From: Strigamia acuminata
Lineage: Eukaryota; Arthropoda; Chilopoda; Geophilomorpha; Linotaeniidae
Assembly (NCBI GenBank): GCA_949358305.1
Contig: OX442314.1
Coordinates: 30,303,118 to 30,367,117, forward strand
Length of the DNA: 64,000 bases
Reading direction: 5' to 3'
A program made the translations under genes and the position numbers. Below, in pieces: positions 24,520-41,398 of the stretch (the stretch's first letter is position 1; every line of letters begins with the position of its first letter). Below the pieces are notes generated by a model. The model had not been told where the DNA came from, ran no database searches, and saw nothing but the letters and a program-made list of their open reading frames with translations.

Positions 24520-25007
24520 GATTAAAACAACGTAGAAAAATACTTAAAAGTTGAAAAATAAACACTTCCGCCGCCTTTCCTGTGTCTGGAACTGTTTATC
24601 GCTTCGAGTGTTTAACCATGTCTGCGAGTATCAATGGTCGCCTGGGTCGGTGAAAATTGTTCTGTTTACAAGTAGACCCGCGCTTAGAAACAAGTGAGCT
24701 CTCACTTCGACCAAGCTGAAATCGATTGCTAACGAAGGGAAGAAGGGGTCAATGCCGCTCATTCACGCAACGTCGTACGATACTGTCGGAGTAGCGTTTG
24801 TTTTGCATGTAAATGTCACTTGGCTGCACGTTCTGAGTCTAGATGCGAAGCCGATGCTTTTAAACAAGTTTGGATGAATGAAAACACCGAATAATTTAAG
24901 CCTAATGAAAGTTTTATGCAAATACGGCTGGGAGATTTCGTTTCGGGGCTCTGACAAACAAGGGCCCCTTCGTGGAAAAATTTGAGGGCAAAGTTACCTG
25001 GGAAAAA

Positions 25008-25510
25008 ATATCGAAATTCATTTGGGGCCCTATGTGAGTATGAATGGAATATATTTGGGGGCGCTATGAGTAAAAATGAACATTTGGGGCCCCGTCAATA
25101 AAATTAAATTTAGCATTTGTGAATAATAATGAATATTTGGGGCCCTATCAATGAAATGTGAACGTTTGGGGCCCTGTCAATGAAAATGAGCATTTGGGGC
25201 CCTGTCAATAAAAATGAGCATTTGGGACCCTTGTAAATAAAAATAAGTCTAATATTTGGGGCCCTTGTCAATGAAAATTAATTTAATATTTGGGGCCCTG
25301 TCAATAAAAACGAACATTTGGGGCCCTGTCAATAAAAACGAACATTTGGGGCCCTGTCAATGAAAATTAATTTAACATTTGGGGCCCTGTCAATAAAAAT
25401 GAACATTATTGGAGCCCTAAAAATATAAGAAAAAACCTTTGGGGTCCTAAAACTGAGAATGATTTTTTGGGGCCCTAAATTATGTGTGTAACTTTGGGGC
25501 CCTGAAAAAC
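25008..25510. repeat. 28-bp GGGGCCCT minisatellite
   Basis: At least twelve copies of a unit near ATTTGGGGCCCTGTCAATAA plus AAATGAAC, about 28 bp long, with variable copies at both edges. The GGGGCCC core is palindrome-like and stands out in AT-rich DNA. A second array with the same core but a different unit lies at 40080-40560. Confidence 0.9.
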
Positions 25511-27499
25511 AGATCCCAACCAGCGACCCGGGCCTCACGAACAGATTTTGACCTATAAGGGCTTTTACGACTAAATAACACAAATTTTTATTACATTTAT
25601 TTATTTTTATGAATTTTTTTTCACTCGGCATAAATTACATTACGATTTCCTTTAGAAAACACACTCTTGATATTATAATATTTATTAAAGAAAACAACTT
25701 CCTGTTTACAAGTGAGTTTCCAAACCGAGCGAAAACCACCAAAACGATGCAAACAAAACCGCATTAAAAGTTGAAACGAGCATTAATTAAGCACGTCGCA
25801 GCAATTTTGAATTTCAGACGTTTTCAGCCAACTGTCAAAAAGATTAATAGGCGGCTGCGAGTGTTTTGGCACAACACCAGATGGAAGCTCAACACCAACT
25901 CCCGACTTCCTGCTCGCATGCGCACACGCGAGCGCAACGGGGACGGAAGTCGGTTTCTATAACAACAAACCGATGGCTCTTCGACGATGGGTTGTTGGCG
26001 GACGATTGGCCATTTTCATTGTGCCGTGTTTCTGTTCCGAAGACAACTTTAGGTAAGCATAACTCGCGATATCGACACACGATACACTCACCGTGGATTC
26101 AAAGCAAACTCCAAAGTGGAACACTAACGTTAATCCAATGGGAAAATATTATTCAAATCAAAACTCAATTGTGCCGCACGATTGACTTATAAAGAATTAA
26201 TTAAACCTCATTGAACTTTTAGAAAATCATTTTTTCTATTCACGAAACCGGCCAGATGTGATGTAATGTACATCGAACGGCAGTCGGAGTCATAAAACAC
26301 AGGAAATTAAATAGAATTAATCGAAATTCGGCGATTTAAAGCGAAAATTGTTCACTTTTTGACCGTTAAAAATTGAAAAATGATGAAAAATGTTTGAGAA
26401 AACGACGAAATATGGATGAAAATAGTGGAATTAATTAATATTTGTTTATTCAATGGTTGCGTATGGTTATTAATTTTTTTTTTACGATTTAATTGCTGCT
26501 GTAATAAATGTTTTATTCGATTTTCAGCTTTGGTATTGGATTTTTAGATTGTGTGGGTGTGTGTGGTGGGTTTATTCGTATAGAAGCCCCACTGCGTAAT
26601 TACAGATGGAATGGCAGTTAAAGTGGGAGATAGAACTGCTAAGAAGTTCTCGTAGAGTGGTTTCAGACATGTGTTTGTTAGAAAAAAGTAGTTTTGTAGG
26701 ATGTTGGATGATGGATAATCATTTTGATGTGAAGAGGAGGAAAAAATATGGGAATTTCAGTGTTTGAGTGGGAAAAATCACACGAAAATGTGGAAATTTT
26801 TATTTTTTTGAAGGAATTATACATTTTTTTTTAAATAAGGAAAAATAAAATACGGAGTATTAATTATAAAAAAAAAAATGAAATTTTATGAAGGTCAACG
26901 GTTCTCTGGGTCGGTTAAAGTTCATTTTGATGTGTTTTTCATTTTTGTTTGTGGATTTCATGGGTTTTTAATTGATTTTTTTGGAAAATTATTTGGACTT
27001 TGTGAATTTTTTGGGATTTTTTAAATTTTTCGAATTTTGTTGAAATTTTATTGAATTTTTTTGAATTATTGAATTTTTTGGATTTTGTTGAATATTTTAT
27101 TGAATTTTTTTGAATTATTAAATTTTTTGGATTTTGTTGAATATTTTATCGAATTTTTTTAAATTATTGAATTTTTTGGATTTTTTTTTAATTTTCCGGA
27201 ATTTTTCCAGTTTTTTTCCGGATGTTTTGGGATTTTTCGATTTTTTTTCGGATTTTTGGACGTTTTTTCGAGTTTTTTCGAATTTTTTCGAATTTTTCGA
27301 ATTTTTACGGATTGTTTTTCGTTATTTCGGATTGTTTTTCGTTATTTCGGATTGTTTATCATATTTTTCGGATTGTTTATCATTTATTTCGGATCATTTT
27401 TCCAAATTTTTCCGACATTCTTCCCATCGTTTAACATTAATTCCCACTATTTATTTCCAGTTAAATGTTTGATCGATTCATCGAGTCGGCGCTTCCCAA
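25511..27499 (+). promoter_or_regulatory. Upstream region of TPST with candidate 5' exon
   Basis: The interval 25680-26080 is less AT-rich and CpG-bearing. A possible first exon ends at 26052 with the donor TTTAG|GTAAGC and carries a short upstream frame (ATG at 25971). It could splice to the acceptor TATTTCCAG at 27461, in front of the TPST start. From 27000 to 27420 the sequence is a degenerate TTTTTCGGATTG / GAATTTTTTGGATTT repeat. Nothing else is supported. Confidence 0.35.
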
Positions 27500-30400
27500 A
27501 TGCTGATCCGATCGTCCAAGCGGTTTGTATTCTACGGAGCGGGACTTCTAGGCTTTACCTTCTTCATCTACCACATGCAACAACCATGCAATGAACTCCT
27601 CCGAAAATCATCCTCCGATGTCACCATACTAAAACCCGTAAACAAAAAAAAAACCCACAAAATTAAAATAACCCTAACTCCAATTTCCAAATTTAATTCC
27701 AGGGGTACGTTCACGGCCCGCAAAACAAGAAATACACATACGACGTGAACACGCCGCTGATCTTCATCGGCGGGATGCCGCGAAGTGGCACAACCTTAGC
27801 CCGGGCGATGCTCGACGCCCACCCGGACATTCGGTGCGGCGAGGAAACTCGTGTCATCCCGAGATTGCTTCAAATGCGCCACCAGTGGCTGAAATCCACG
27901 AAGGAATCGGCTCGATTAGTCGAGGCCGGCCTCGATAACGAGGTGATTTGTGTTTGTGTCGCGCGTAATGAGGAATGATTGCGCTGGTGACGTCAATTGG
28001 TGTTGATGTTGGTTTGTTTGGTTTTATTTTTAGGTTTTTAATGGATTTTTGTTCGTTTAGGTTCTTAATTCGGCGATGGCGGCGTTTTTCCTGGAGGTTA
28101 TAGCGCGGCACGGCGAGCCGGCGCCGAGACTGTGCAACAAGGATCCGTTTACGTTGAAATCGGCCGTTTATTTGTCGCAGTTGTTTCCGAATTCGAAGTT
28201 TATTTTTATGGTGCGGGATGGACGTGCGACGGTGCATTCGATCATTACAAGACATGTTAGTATGGTTTTTTTGGGTTTTTGATGATAAAATTGAATTTTT
28301 ATGAGTTTGTTTGATGAAGAATTGGATTTTTATGGGTTTTTGGTGAAAAAATTGATTTTTTTGGGTCTTTTTGAAAAATTGAAATAATTTGGATTATTTT
28401 GTGGTTTTTTAATTGAAAAATTGAAATAATTTGGTTTTATTTTAATATCTTAATGTAAAAAATGAAATAATTTGGTCTTATTTTTTTTTTCCTTGAAAAA
28501 CTGAAATAATTTGGTTTTATTTTGGTTTTTAATTAAAAAAATTGAAATAATTTTATTTTATTTTGGTTTTCGATTGAGAAATTGAAATAATTTGATTTTT
28601 TTAATTGAAAAATTGAAATAATCTGATTTTTTTAAATTAAAAAATTGAAATAATTTGATTTTTTTTATTAAAAAATTGAAATAATTTGATTTTTTTAAAT
28701 TAAAAAATTGAAATGATTTGATTTTTTTTATTGAAAAATTGAAATAATTCGGATTTCTTTGTATATTTCTTATGAAATAATGAAATCCTTTTTGTCTAGG
28801 TAACAATTTCGGGTTTTGATTTGACGGATTATCGCCAGTGTCTGACCAAATGGAATGCTGCTGTGCAGCTTATGTATATGCAGTGTAAAGAGGTCGGACC
28901 CGAGCGTTGTTTGCCTGTATACTATGAACAACTGGTGCTGCATCCGCGGGAACAAATGGACCGCATATTGGAGTTCCTAGCCGTTCCGTGGAACGAATCT
29001 GTGCTTCACCACGAAGAATTCATCAACAAACCGGGCGGAATTTCGCTTTCAAAGTAAATATTCAAGTCGGAAGTGCGAGAAACGGCGAGGCTAGTGCGCT
29101 GTTTTTCTTACGTAATGATAATTAGTTGGTTATTTTAATCTAATTACACACTGGGTAAAAAATGGGGAATTAAGTTGTTATATGATCGTTAACTGGATGG
29201 AATTGAGTTGTGCAGGTGCACGTGTGTTGCGCTTGTAAGGATTACATTCATTAATATAGTTTCCTCGTGTGAGAAACGATGTTGTAACTACAAATTGGTA
29301 TGATTTGTGACTGCAGTCTAAGCTCATTATAATGAACCGCAATATAACGAATTTCTTGTTAAAACAAATCGTTAAAAATGGCTGGGTTGGTTGGTTGGCT
29401 GTAGAACAAGATGTTAAAAAAATTTTGATTAACTGAACTTGTTATAACGAACCGATTACTCGAGTCCCTGCGATTTGTTATAACGAGGCTCGACTGTATA
29501 GCTACAAATTAGTGAAAATTATCTAAAAATTTGTGAAAATTATCTAAAAATTTGTGAAAATTATCTAAAAATTTGTGAAAATTAGCTAAAAATTGGTGAA
29601 AATTAGCTAAAAATTGGTGAAAATTTGCTAAAAATTGGTAAAAATTGGTGAAAATTTGCTAAAAATTGGTGAAAATTTGCTAAAAATTGGTGAAAATTTG
29701 CTAAAAATTGGTGAAAATTTGCTAAAAATTGGTGAAAATTTGCTAAAAATTGGTAAAGATTTGCTAAAAATTGGTAAAAATTTGCTAAAAATTGGTGAAA
29801 ATTTGCTAAAAATTGGTGAAAATTATCTAAAAATTAGTGAAAATTATCTAAAAATTGGTGAAAATTTGCTAAAAATTGGTGAAAATTATCTAAAAATTGG
29901 TGAAAATCACAAAATTTTGTAAAAATTGAAAAGTGTTTAAAAAAAAAACACCCAAAAAAAACAAAAAATTACCTCAAAACCTCAAAACAAAAATTTAAAA
30001 AACACATTTCTATCCCCAACACTCCCACACACCATTAATTCTCCGAACAATACCAACCCCGACCGAAACACCATTAATTATAATAATAATAAAAAATAAT
30101 AATAATAAAAAAAAACCACCACTTCTTATACGTACAGCCATTGCCTTGATTTATATCGATCAAATGACGCCACATCCTCTTAAAGTTGATCTATGTTTTT
30201 GTTTTCCTCGAAAAGAAAAAAAAAAACCTAATTCTTCCTCCCATACATCCCATGAATTATTCACATCCCTTTTCCGCCACACAAAAAAAAAGAAAAAAAA
30301 AAAAAAAAAAAATCCACCACTCCATATTAATCAAATCACCAAAACAAAACAAATTCCAACGCCACCCCACCAAGGGTCAACGAAACCGACCCCTCAATAA

Positions 30401-30767
30401 TTTCTCCATCTGGCGCTAATCCAAAAAATGTCGTTTCAGAATGGAGAGGTCGACGGATCAAGTGGTGAAACCCGTGAACCTGGACGCGCTCTCCAAGTGG
30501 GTCGGACACATCCCCGACGACTGCGTGCGCGACATGGGCAGCGTCGCGCCCATGCTGGCCACGCTCGGCTACGACCCGCTCGGCAACCCGCCCAACTACG
30601 GCAACCCGGACGCGTTCGTCGTGGACAACACGAAGGACGTGCGCGACAACGCCAGTCGCTGGAACAAGGTGGCCGACGACGTGGTCGTGGCGAAAAAGTA
30701 CCCGAACAACGTGGACACCAAGCGGATGATCAAAGACCAAAGCGAGGAGCCGCGCGTCGCTCGTTGA
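27500..30767 (+). CDS. TPST: Tyrosylprotein sulfotransferase (five exons, complete)
   Basis: TPST is a trans-Golgi type II membrane enzyme that moves sulfate from PAPS to tyrosines of secreted and membrane proteins. Exons: 27500-27637, 27703-27942, 28061-28255, 28800-29053 and 30440-30767. All joins are GT-AG and in frame, giving 384 aa against 370-377 in vertebrates. Residues 9-26 form the membrane anchor. The 5'-phosphosulfate loop is PRSGTT (72-77), the catalytic glutamate lies in CGEETR (91-96), and the 3'-phosphate motif is RDGRATVHS (about 178-186). Later family blocks are [32 protein letters not shown] and [12 protein letters not shown]. An AATAAA follows at about 30798. The last exon is GC-rich. 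The introns around 28256-28799 and 29054-30439 hold minisatellites and a MITE. Confidence 0.96.
28290..28780. repeat. About 31-33 bp minisatellite, TPST intron
   Basis: Degenerate repeats of TTTGATTTTTTTAATTG followed by AAAAATTGAAATAA fill the third TPST intron almost from splice site to splice site. Non-coding. Confidence 0.85.
29314..29496. mobile_element. MITE, CGTTATAAC family (copy 3)
   Basis: The element begins CAGTCTAAGCTCATTATAA and ends TTATAACGAGGCTCGACTG before TA, so its ends are recognisable inverted repeats. It is about 183 bp long, sits in the last TPST intron, and shares the NNGGCTGGTTGGTTGG-type middle with other copies in reverse sense. Confidence 0.7.
29500..29920. repeat. 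21-bp minisatellite, TPST intron
   Basis: About 20 copies of AAAAATTGGTGAAAATTTGCT and close variants (AAATTATCT, AAATTAGCT). The period is 21 bp, so an open frame passes through it without meaning. Confidence 0.9.
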
Positions 30768-31116
30768 CGCGCGCAAAAAAAGTCTCACTTTTTCCAAATA
30801 AAAAGAAGAAATATTCCATTTTATTTTTTTATACTTCCGGAAAATGTCGTGCCAATTGACGCCATGTTGGGAATTGTGTATTTTTGTTTTGTTTTTTATT
30901 TTTAACAAAATAGTTTGTGTTATTTGGTAAATGTTGATGGATGATGAAATAATCTGGTACAAATTTTGACTCGTTTCTAGTCATTAAAAGGGGGATAGAA
31001 AAAGGTAAAATGAAAGACGGTTTGTGTAATGTTACGCCATTTGTATAGTGTTGACTAAGGGAGAGATAAGAGATAGACGTTTGGGAGAAAACGAAGTGTT
31101 TTTATTGTAAATAAGT

Positions 31117-35266
<4,150 letters not shown>

Positions 35267-37470
35267 CACAGGTTGAAATCGCAGACCAGAATAGCCTATT
35301 AGCATAAGTTTCTTCCCCACAATTCCTCGGTGTTTTTACACAGATTTATTTAATCGTGTGAATCACATTCGTTTGTTTTCCTTGTTGAGTGTAATGGAGG
35401 CTAATGCGCTGGATTTCCCCGGCCAATTTCCAGGATTAAATTTCCACGATAACATTCCAAGGAAAAGCAACGGAAACTTGATGTGTGATATCATTTTCTC
35501 CGCTGTTTACGAAACGGTTTTGGTTGACTTTTGGTACAAGCCGCCATCTAGTGACGATATTTTACATCGTAATGTTTATTTGTGTCTGTGATCACTAGAT
35601 GGCGCGCGGTGCTTTGTAATGGCGGCGATTGGAGCTGAAACAACGATTTTGGATTGAAAAATGCAAATTTATCATTTGTTTATTTATAAATTACCCGTCA
35701 CATGAATTGATGTGTATGTGACGCACAAATTGTTTCTTGTCAAATGTGATTTCAAGTGACAAAGAATCGGACTATTTTCAACTTAGCTCCCAATTTATTT
35801 TTACTTGTCTGCAACACTAGCTCAAATCTAAATTTATGACTCTTTATTCAACAAAAAACAAAATAAAAACCCAATCTAATTTTACCTATAAATTTCCATT
35901 TAAAAAAAATTTAAATTTTTCACTTAAAAAAAAAATTATTTCTTTTTTCTAATTAAATAAACCTGCAAAGAATCAAATAAAAAAAATTAATCAAAATCAT
36001 TTTGATTTTATTTTTCATATTAGTCCCCCCCACACTGTGCCAGCTGTTGTACTTTTCAAAGTAAAATTAAAAATTGTGTTTAATAAATATCTCTATTAAT
36101 TTCTAATTAAAAAAAATAAAAATAATAAGTTTAAAAATCATTTCTTTAATTAAAATTAACAATTTCCACTCTGAACACCTTGGTGAATCATCAGTCCTAA
36201 TTTAACATAAACAAATTCTACGCCAAGTAGTTTCTTCGTTATCCCTAATTCGACTACCGTTCATAAACAGTAAATACAATTTTTACATCATATTTACTTG
36301 ACTTTCCGGTATAAAATAAATACGAATTACAAGCAGTGTAAATCACGAATTAACTTCATCGCATCAAATGCATCCGTATTAGTCTTTCCAAAGATCACCA
36401 TATCGTCCATGATGACTCGTCCGTAAGTCTATATACTCATTCATATGTACAAATACTGTAATTAAATTACTGGTCTGGTTTTGGGCCCCGACAGGAAGTT
36501 GACTATACATCCTCTCAAAAAATCCACCCAACTAATGGACTGTATCTTAAAGATCATCTTTTTTCATGGGAAAAGATTCCTCCTCCTTTAATGTCTGTTC
36601 TCAACAAATCAAAACCTCAAAAAAACAAAAAACAATTTAATTCGTATTAAACTCACCACAATTTGTCCGCACATTGTGAATAACATCATTATTTACATCA
36701 CAAACTCTTGTTTTTGTGGTGACCCCTGGGGACCCTTGGGGACCTCTTGGCATGTTGACACAGATCTCTGGCAACGAACATCTGCCGCTTCGTATTTGAT
36801 GTGCATTCGCCGCCATTTTGGGAGAAAAAATGAACGAATTTTTAAATTTTTTTTGGTTTTGTTTTGGAGAACAATTAAAATTCGACGTATCTACACGTGA
36901 AATGAGTGATGGGTGTCATTGATGGGACTCATGAGGGGTCCAGTGACGTGTGCAGGCCAAATCTGTGTCAAAGTAACCTAATTGGCGGGTCATTCATCAC
37001 AACTATTATGGGAGGCTGTAATCTTTCACTTGTGACACGGCTGGTAATTAAGAACATCGCACGAGTCACTCGTGCACTTGCACATGGACTGTACGTCGAA
37101 TGTGTGTGTGGAAAGCAATGTAGAAATTAAGTCGAGGTGGAAATTTGGTTTGGGCGTGGATTTTACGCGGATTTTTAGGGTTGGATCTGCGGGGAATGTC
37201 AATTTGTAGGCCTAATGCAGCTGCGGGTGCGGTACATGGCGGTTCAATTTTTCTGTGTTTATATTTTGTAGAGTTTTTCTGTGTAAAATGTGGGGTCAGT
37301 TTTATGAATGTCGAGATTTGATTTGTGTGTGTCGTTTTTGCACTGGCTAACTGAGTTTAATTTTTGTAAGAAATCAAATCGGTCGGGAATTTGAGTTATG
37401 ATTTATGTCAATTTTACAGAGATTATCTGTGGAAAATCCGTGTGAATTAGAAATAAAGGTTTTCTGTATA
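35267..37470. other. Spacer upstream of ASL, no supported gene
   Basis: The ASL promoter should lie at 35267-35400. A short frame on the plus strand (ATG 35394 to stop 35591, 65 aa) has no recognisable similarity and I do not support it as a gene. The rest is AT-rich, with islands of ordinary complexity at about 36660-36830 (containing CGCCGCCATTTTGGG) and 36900-37130 that could be regulatory. Confidence 0.35.
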
Positions 37471-37474
37471 AAAA

Positions 37475-37930
37475 ATAAAAAAATCTGTGTAAAGTTTGTA
37501 ATATAGAAATAGATTTTCTCTGTAAAATGTGCACAGATGCAGATTTTAATTGTAAAATCTGTGTAGAAAGTAAAATCAGATTTTATAAGTGCAAAATTTG
37601 TATACGAAAACAGATTTTCTGTGTATAATCTGTCCAACAACACGGATTTTCTGTGTAAAATCTGTAGAGGAATAAAAAAAAAAACCCGATTTTCTTTGTA
37701 AAATCTGCATACAGTACAGTAGACAGTAAAACAGATTTTCTGACAAATGAGTACAAAATTTGAATAGAAAAACATACTTTCTTGTAAAATCTGTACAAAA
37801 ACACAAATTTCCTTCAAAACACAGATTATCTCTGTGTAAACTATCCAGAAATGCAGATTATTTCTGTAAAATCCATCCAGAAACACATTTTCCGTGTAAA
37901 ATCCATACAATAATAAAAAAAAAATTTCTC
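37475..37930. repeat. Degenerate minisatellite of GATTTTCTGTGTAAAATCTG
   Basis: A loosely ordered array of units near CAGATTTTCTGTGTAAAATCTGT with variable spacers of about 5-15 bp. The unit itself is a near-palindrome (AGATTTT...AAAATCT), so each copy could form a small hairpin. Open frames through it are artefacts. Confidence 0.75.
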
Positions 37931-38139
37931 AATATCAAATCTGTACACAGAATACCAATGTCAGTCATTCTGCTGCGATGTAACAACTCCTATACAAACA
38001 CCAATTTCACACAAATTTCCCCCCACATAAACCAACCCCAAACCATTTTCTCCACCAAAAACCCCAAAAACCAAACCCCAAAACCAACATCCACGTCCAA
38101 ATCGCCCAAAACCAACCCAAACCAACTCCAAACCAACCA

Positions 38140-39160
38140 AAAACACATCCCAAAAAGCAAAACTTTCATTTGGGCACCAGCTGTGGCGCCTGTGCTGTCC
38201 ATGATGGATGCGTACGTAATTGGCTGTTGGTGCCGCTTACAGCATTCGGTGCAGGTCACGACTCGCCTCCAAATCCTTCTCATTCGCTTCACAATATTTA
38301 ATTCCCAACTCGCACTTACCCAACATTCCAGAATGTTATCCAAAAACCCCCAAAAATCTCCCTTTTAGCCCACAATCCAACACTTCTCGCCTTCCCTGTC
38401 ACTAATCCATCAGCATGGCGACACCAAGTCGCCCACTGATGCAAGTCAGGTGTGTTGGAGGACCCTGTGGCCACCCCAAAGCCAAAAGCGCGGTCCGAAA
38501 GGCTAATGAACACAAATGAACCGCCCCTACATCATCTGACCCCTCCTCCAAGACCCCAGTGTGTTTTAAAACGCGAAATTTCTCTCACTCGCACCATATG
38601 GTCAGCAAGCTTGACCGGAATGGTCTTTGCAGGCCAAGCGAGTAATTGAAACCATTGCAGGGGTCAGAAAAAGTGGTGATAACAGAGTCACGGTGAGTGG
38701 CCAGTAGAAATCGAGGATTAAATGGGATTTTTGGTGGTCAGATGTGGTGTTTTTAATTTTTTTTGTGGGGGTTGGGAGTGTTTGGGTGGACAAAGGGGGA
38801 AAAATTGGAGGAGGGATTTTTGTATTTTTGTGGATTTTTATCGGCGTGTTAATTACTACAAGGTGGCGGGGCCCATTATTCACCTAGGCAGACCTAGGCC
38901 ACATTAGTTTTATGTTTCATGGGTGAGTCTTGTGAAAATGGAGAGCCCGGCCGCCATTTTTCACAGAATAGTTCAACCCCACGAGCTGCGGCGTCGTTGA
39001 AAATTGAAACTGCGTCGAATTGTCGGCTACAGGAGCTAATGAGAAGCGAATACTCGCACTCCGCAACGTGACCGCAGTCTGTACACGTCCAAGTTTGTGC
39101 GACTTAAAAGTTGCGCAAAGTCGTTTTGGTGGAAAATAATTGTTAATTTTAATCATCGTG
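38140..39160. promoter_or_regulatory. Islands of normal complexity, possible regulatory DNA
   Basis: The blocks 38165-38330, 38395-38650 and 38890-39130 have balanced composition and no low-complexity bias, unlike their surroundings, but no convincing frame. They lie between ASL and Pox meso. They may be enhancers of the developmental gene or decayed unknown sequence. I cannot tell from one genome. Confidence 0.25.
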
Positions 39161-39725
39161 TGGTTTTTTTAATTGTTTTTATTTGTTTTCGTGTTGTTTT
39201 TTGGGGTATTTCTTTTCTTTTTTTAATTTTTTAATTTTTTTTTAATTTTTTATTTTTTTAAAAAATTATTTTCTTTTTTTTCTTCTTTTTTTTTCTTATT
39301 ATTTTCTTTTTTTCGTATTTTTTTATTAGTATTTTTATTTTTCATAAATATTTCGTATTTATTTCGTATTTATTTCGTTTTTTATCTTATTATTTTTATT
39401 TTTCGTTTTAATTTTTTATTTTCGTTTTTTATCTTATTATTTTTGTTTTTCGTTTTTATTTCTTTATTTTCGTATTTTTTTCTTTTACTTTTCAATTTTT
39501 TTTTCTTATTTTATTTTTTCGTGATTTTTTCGTACTTTTTTCGTATTTTTTTCATCTTTTCGTATTTTTTCTTATTATTTTCATCTTTTCGTATTTTTTC
39601 ATATACTTTCATTTTTTTTGGAATATATTTCGTATTTTTCTCATTATTTCCAATCATTTGTATTTTTTTGTAATTTAAAAAAAAAATATAATATATTTTT
39701 TTAAATTATTTAAAAAAAAAATTAA
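39160..39725. repeat. T-rich low-complexity tract
   Basis: About 560 bp of TTTTTATTTTTCGTATTTATTTCG-like pyrimidine-rich sequence without a fixed period. Non-coding. Confidence 0.8.
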
Positions 39726-40079
39726 AAAATTAAACGTTTTCGGGGTTGAAATTGGCGGCGAGGAAATTTTACGAGTCCCCAACCGAAGTTGTCAGTTTCC
39801 CCCTCCCGCAGAGAAACCCAGGGTTAGGGTGATCAGCGGGGCACTTTGTAAATATAGAAATGTAACCCGATACAAGGGCGGACATGTTGAACCGACCAGG
39901 GCCAACATTTTCCAATTAAGCCATGTCACCGCAAGGGCCAGCGGAAATACCTTTGTAGAAATCACACGACAACACTTACAACCAAAATCAACAAATATCA
40001 ATTGCACAAAATATACAACCCACATATTTAAAATTTAAAAAAACAATAATTTGACGTCAAATCCTCACAAGCGCAAAAT

Positions 40080-40560
40080 GGGTCCCAGAAGCTCATTTGG
40101 GGTCCCAAAACACCACAAAATGTTCCCTACACTAAAAAAGGGCCCCAAATTGCTTCAAATTGTGGCAAAAATTAAAAAAATGCCTCTAACGAATAAAAAA
40201 GGGCCCCAAAAACATTTTTAGGGCCCCTGGCATACATTTTGGGCCCCCTATTATTTATTTGGGCCCCAAATTGCTTCAAATTGTGTCAAAAAAATTTTTA
40301 AAAATGCCTCCAATGAACAAAAAAGAGCCCTAAAAGTGTTTTTGGGGCCCCTGGCATACATTTTGGGTCCCCTAATATTTATTTGGGCCCCAAATTGCTT
40401 CAAATTGTGTCAAATTTTTTTTAAAAAATGCCTCCAAAGTGTTTTTGGGTCCCCTGGCATACATTTTGGGCCCCCTACTATTTATTTGGGCCCCAAATTG
40501 CTTCAAAACGTGGCAAAACCCTAAAAAAAAAACCTACACACCCAAATTGGGCCCCACCAG
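40080..40560. repeat. About 120-bp tandem repeat rich in GGGGCCCC
   Basis: Roughly three and a half copies of a unit that runs GGGCCCCAAATTGCTTCAAA, then TGCCTCC, then GGCCCCTGGCATACATTTTG, then TATTTATTT. It shares only the GGGGCCC core with the array at 25008-25510. Confidence 0.85.
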
Positions 40561-41028
40561 TGCTTTTTAGGGCCTATTGTGGGCCTTTTGAATCGAAATG
40601 AATGAAACCTAACTGCGATTTTTCGCATAAAAGTATGAATTGTAACAAACAAAGCATAATGTTATTATTTTGGTTAACAGGATTAGCAGCACGTGTCTGA
40701 GCATCTTGAACTCGTAACGAACGGAAATTGTCCTCATTAAATCTTCTAAGTGACGAAGTAAACATCTTCTTCGTGTATATATTTCAAGTGCGAGCAATAA
40801 ATTTAGTCACCAGTTAAACTCGGACCTCCCGTACGATCAATACTCCGACGGAGAAGAAAAAAATCATAAAAATGCAACCGAATTATAATGAGATAATCCA
40901 AATTATTCAAATGGCGACACCCAGCACTCATTGCAGATGCTTATCTGCAGTCAATATGATGTAGTGCGATTTTATTACTCGAAAAAACGCGGATAGTCAA
41001 CAGTGTGGCATGAATTATTAGCCCTACA

Positions 41029-41322
41029 TTGGCCCTGAATTTGAGTTCTGAAAACTCTCGACATCAATTTGGGTTTTCGGTGACATTTTTCCACTTAGGG
41101 CTGGTGTCCAGATGCGTTTTCTTTTCTGATAAAACTAAGAAAGCAGCATGTGCCACCAACCATATAGATAAAGCAAACCTTGCAAGGTATGTTGGGAAGA
41201 TTCCTCTATGGCTTCATTATAATTTATATCTTACATGGGGAGTTTTTGGATTTGGTGTGGACCGGAGTCAGGTCGTTAGACTGAGGAAATATACAGAGGA
41301 ATGCATCCCAAAATACTTTTAG
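41029..41322 (+). pseudogene. Unrecognised 97-aa frame, possible retrocopy or exon
   Basis: The second half of this frame (from about KANLARYVGKIP to the end CIPKYF) reads like real protein: a hydrophobic stretch WLHYNLYLTWGVFGFG followed by a basic segment DRSQVVRLRKYTEEC. The first half does not. No splice sites or neighbours clarify it, and I do not recognise the family. It could be a short membrane-protein gene, a processed pseudogene or chance. Confidence 0.3.
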
Positions 41323-41398
41323 AGATAAATTAGTACTAAATGGTAATGTCTTACTTGTAGGTGACCAGGATCAAAAGAGATGAACAAGCGGAGGGTTT

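Noticed and set aside
29635-29922. KIGENLL repeat protein
   Set aside because: It lies inside a TPST intron and is a pure 21-bp tandem repeat.
37374-37910. Phe/Tyr/Cys-rich minus-strand frame of 178 codons
   Set aside because: It runs through the GATTTTCTGTGTAAAATCTG array and shows no domain.
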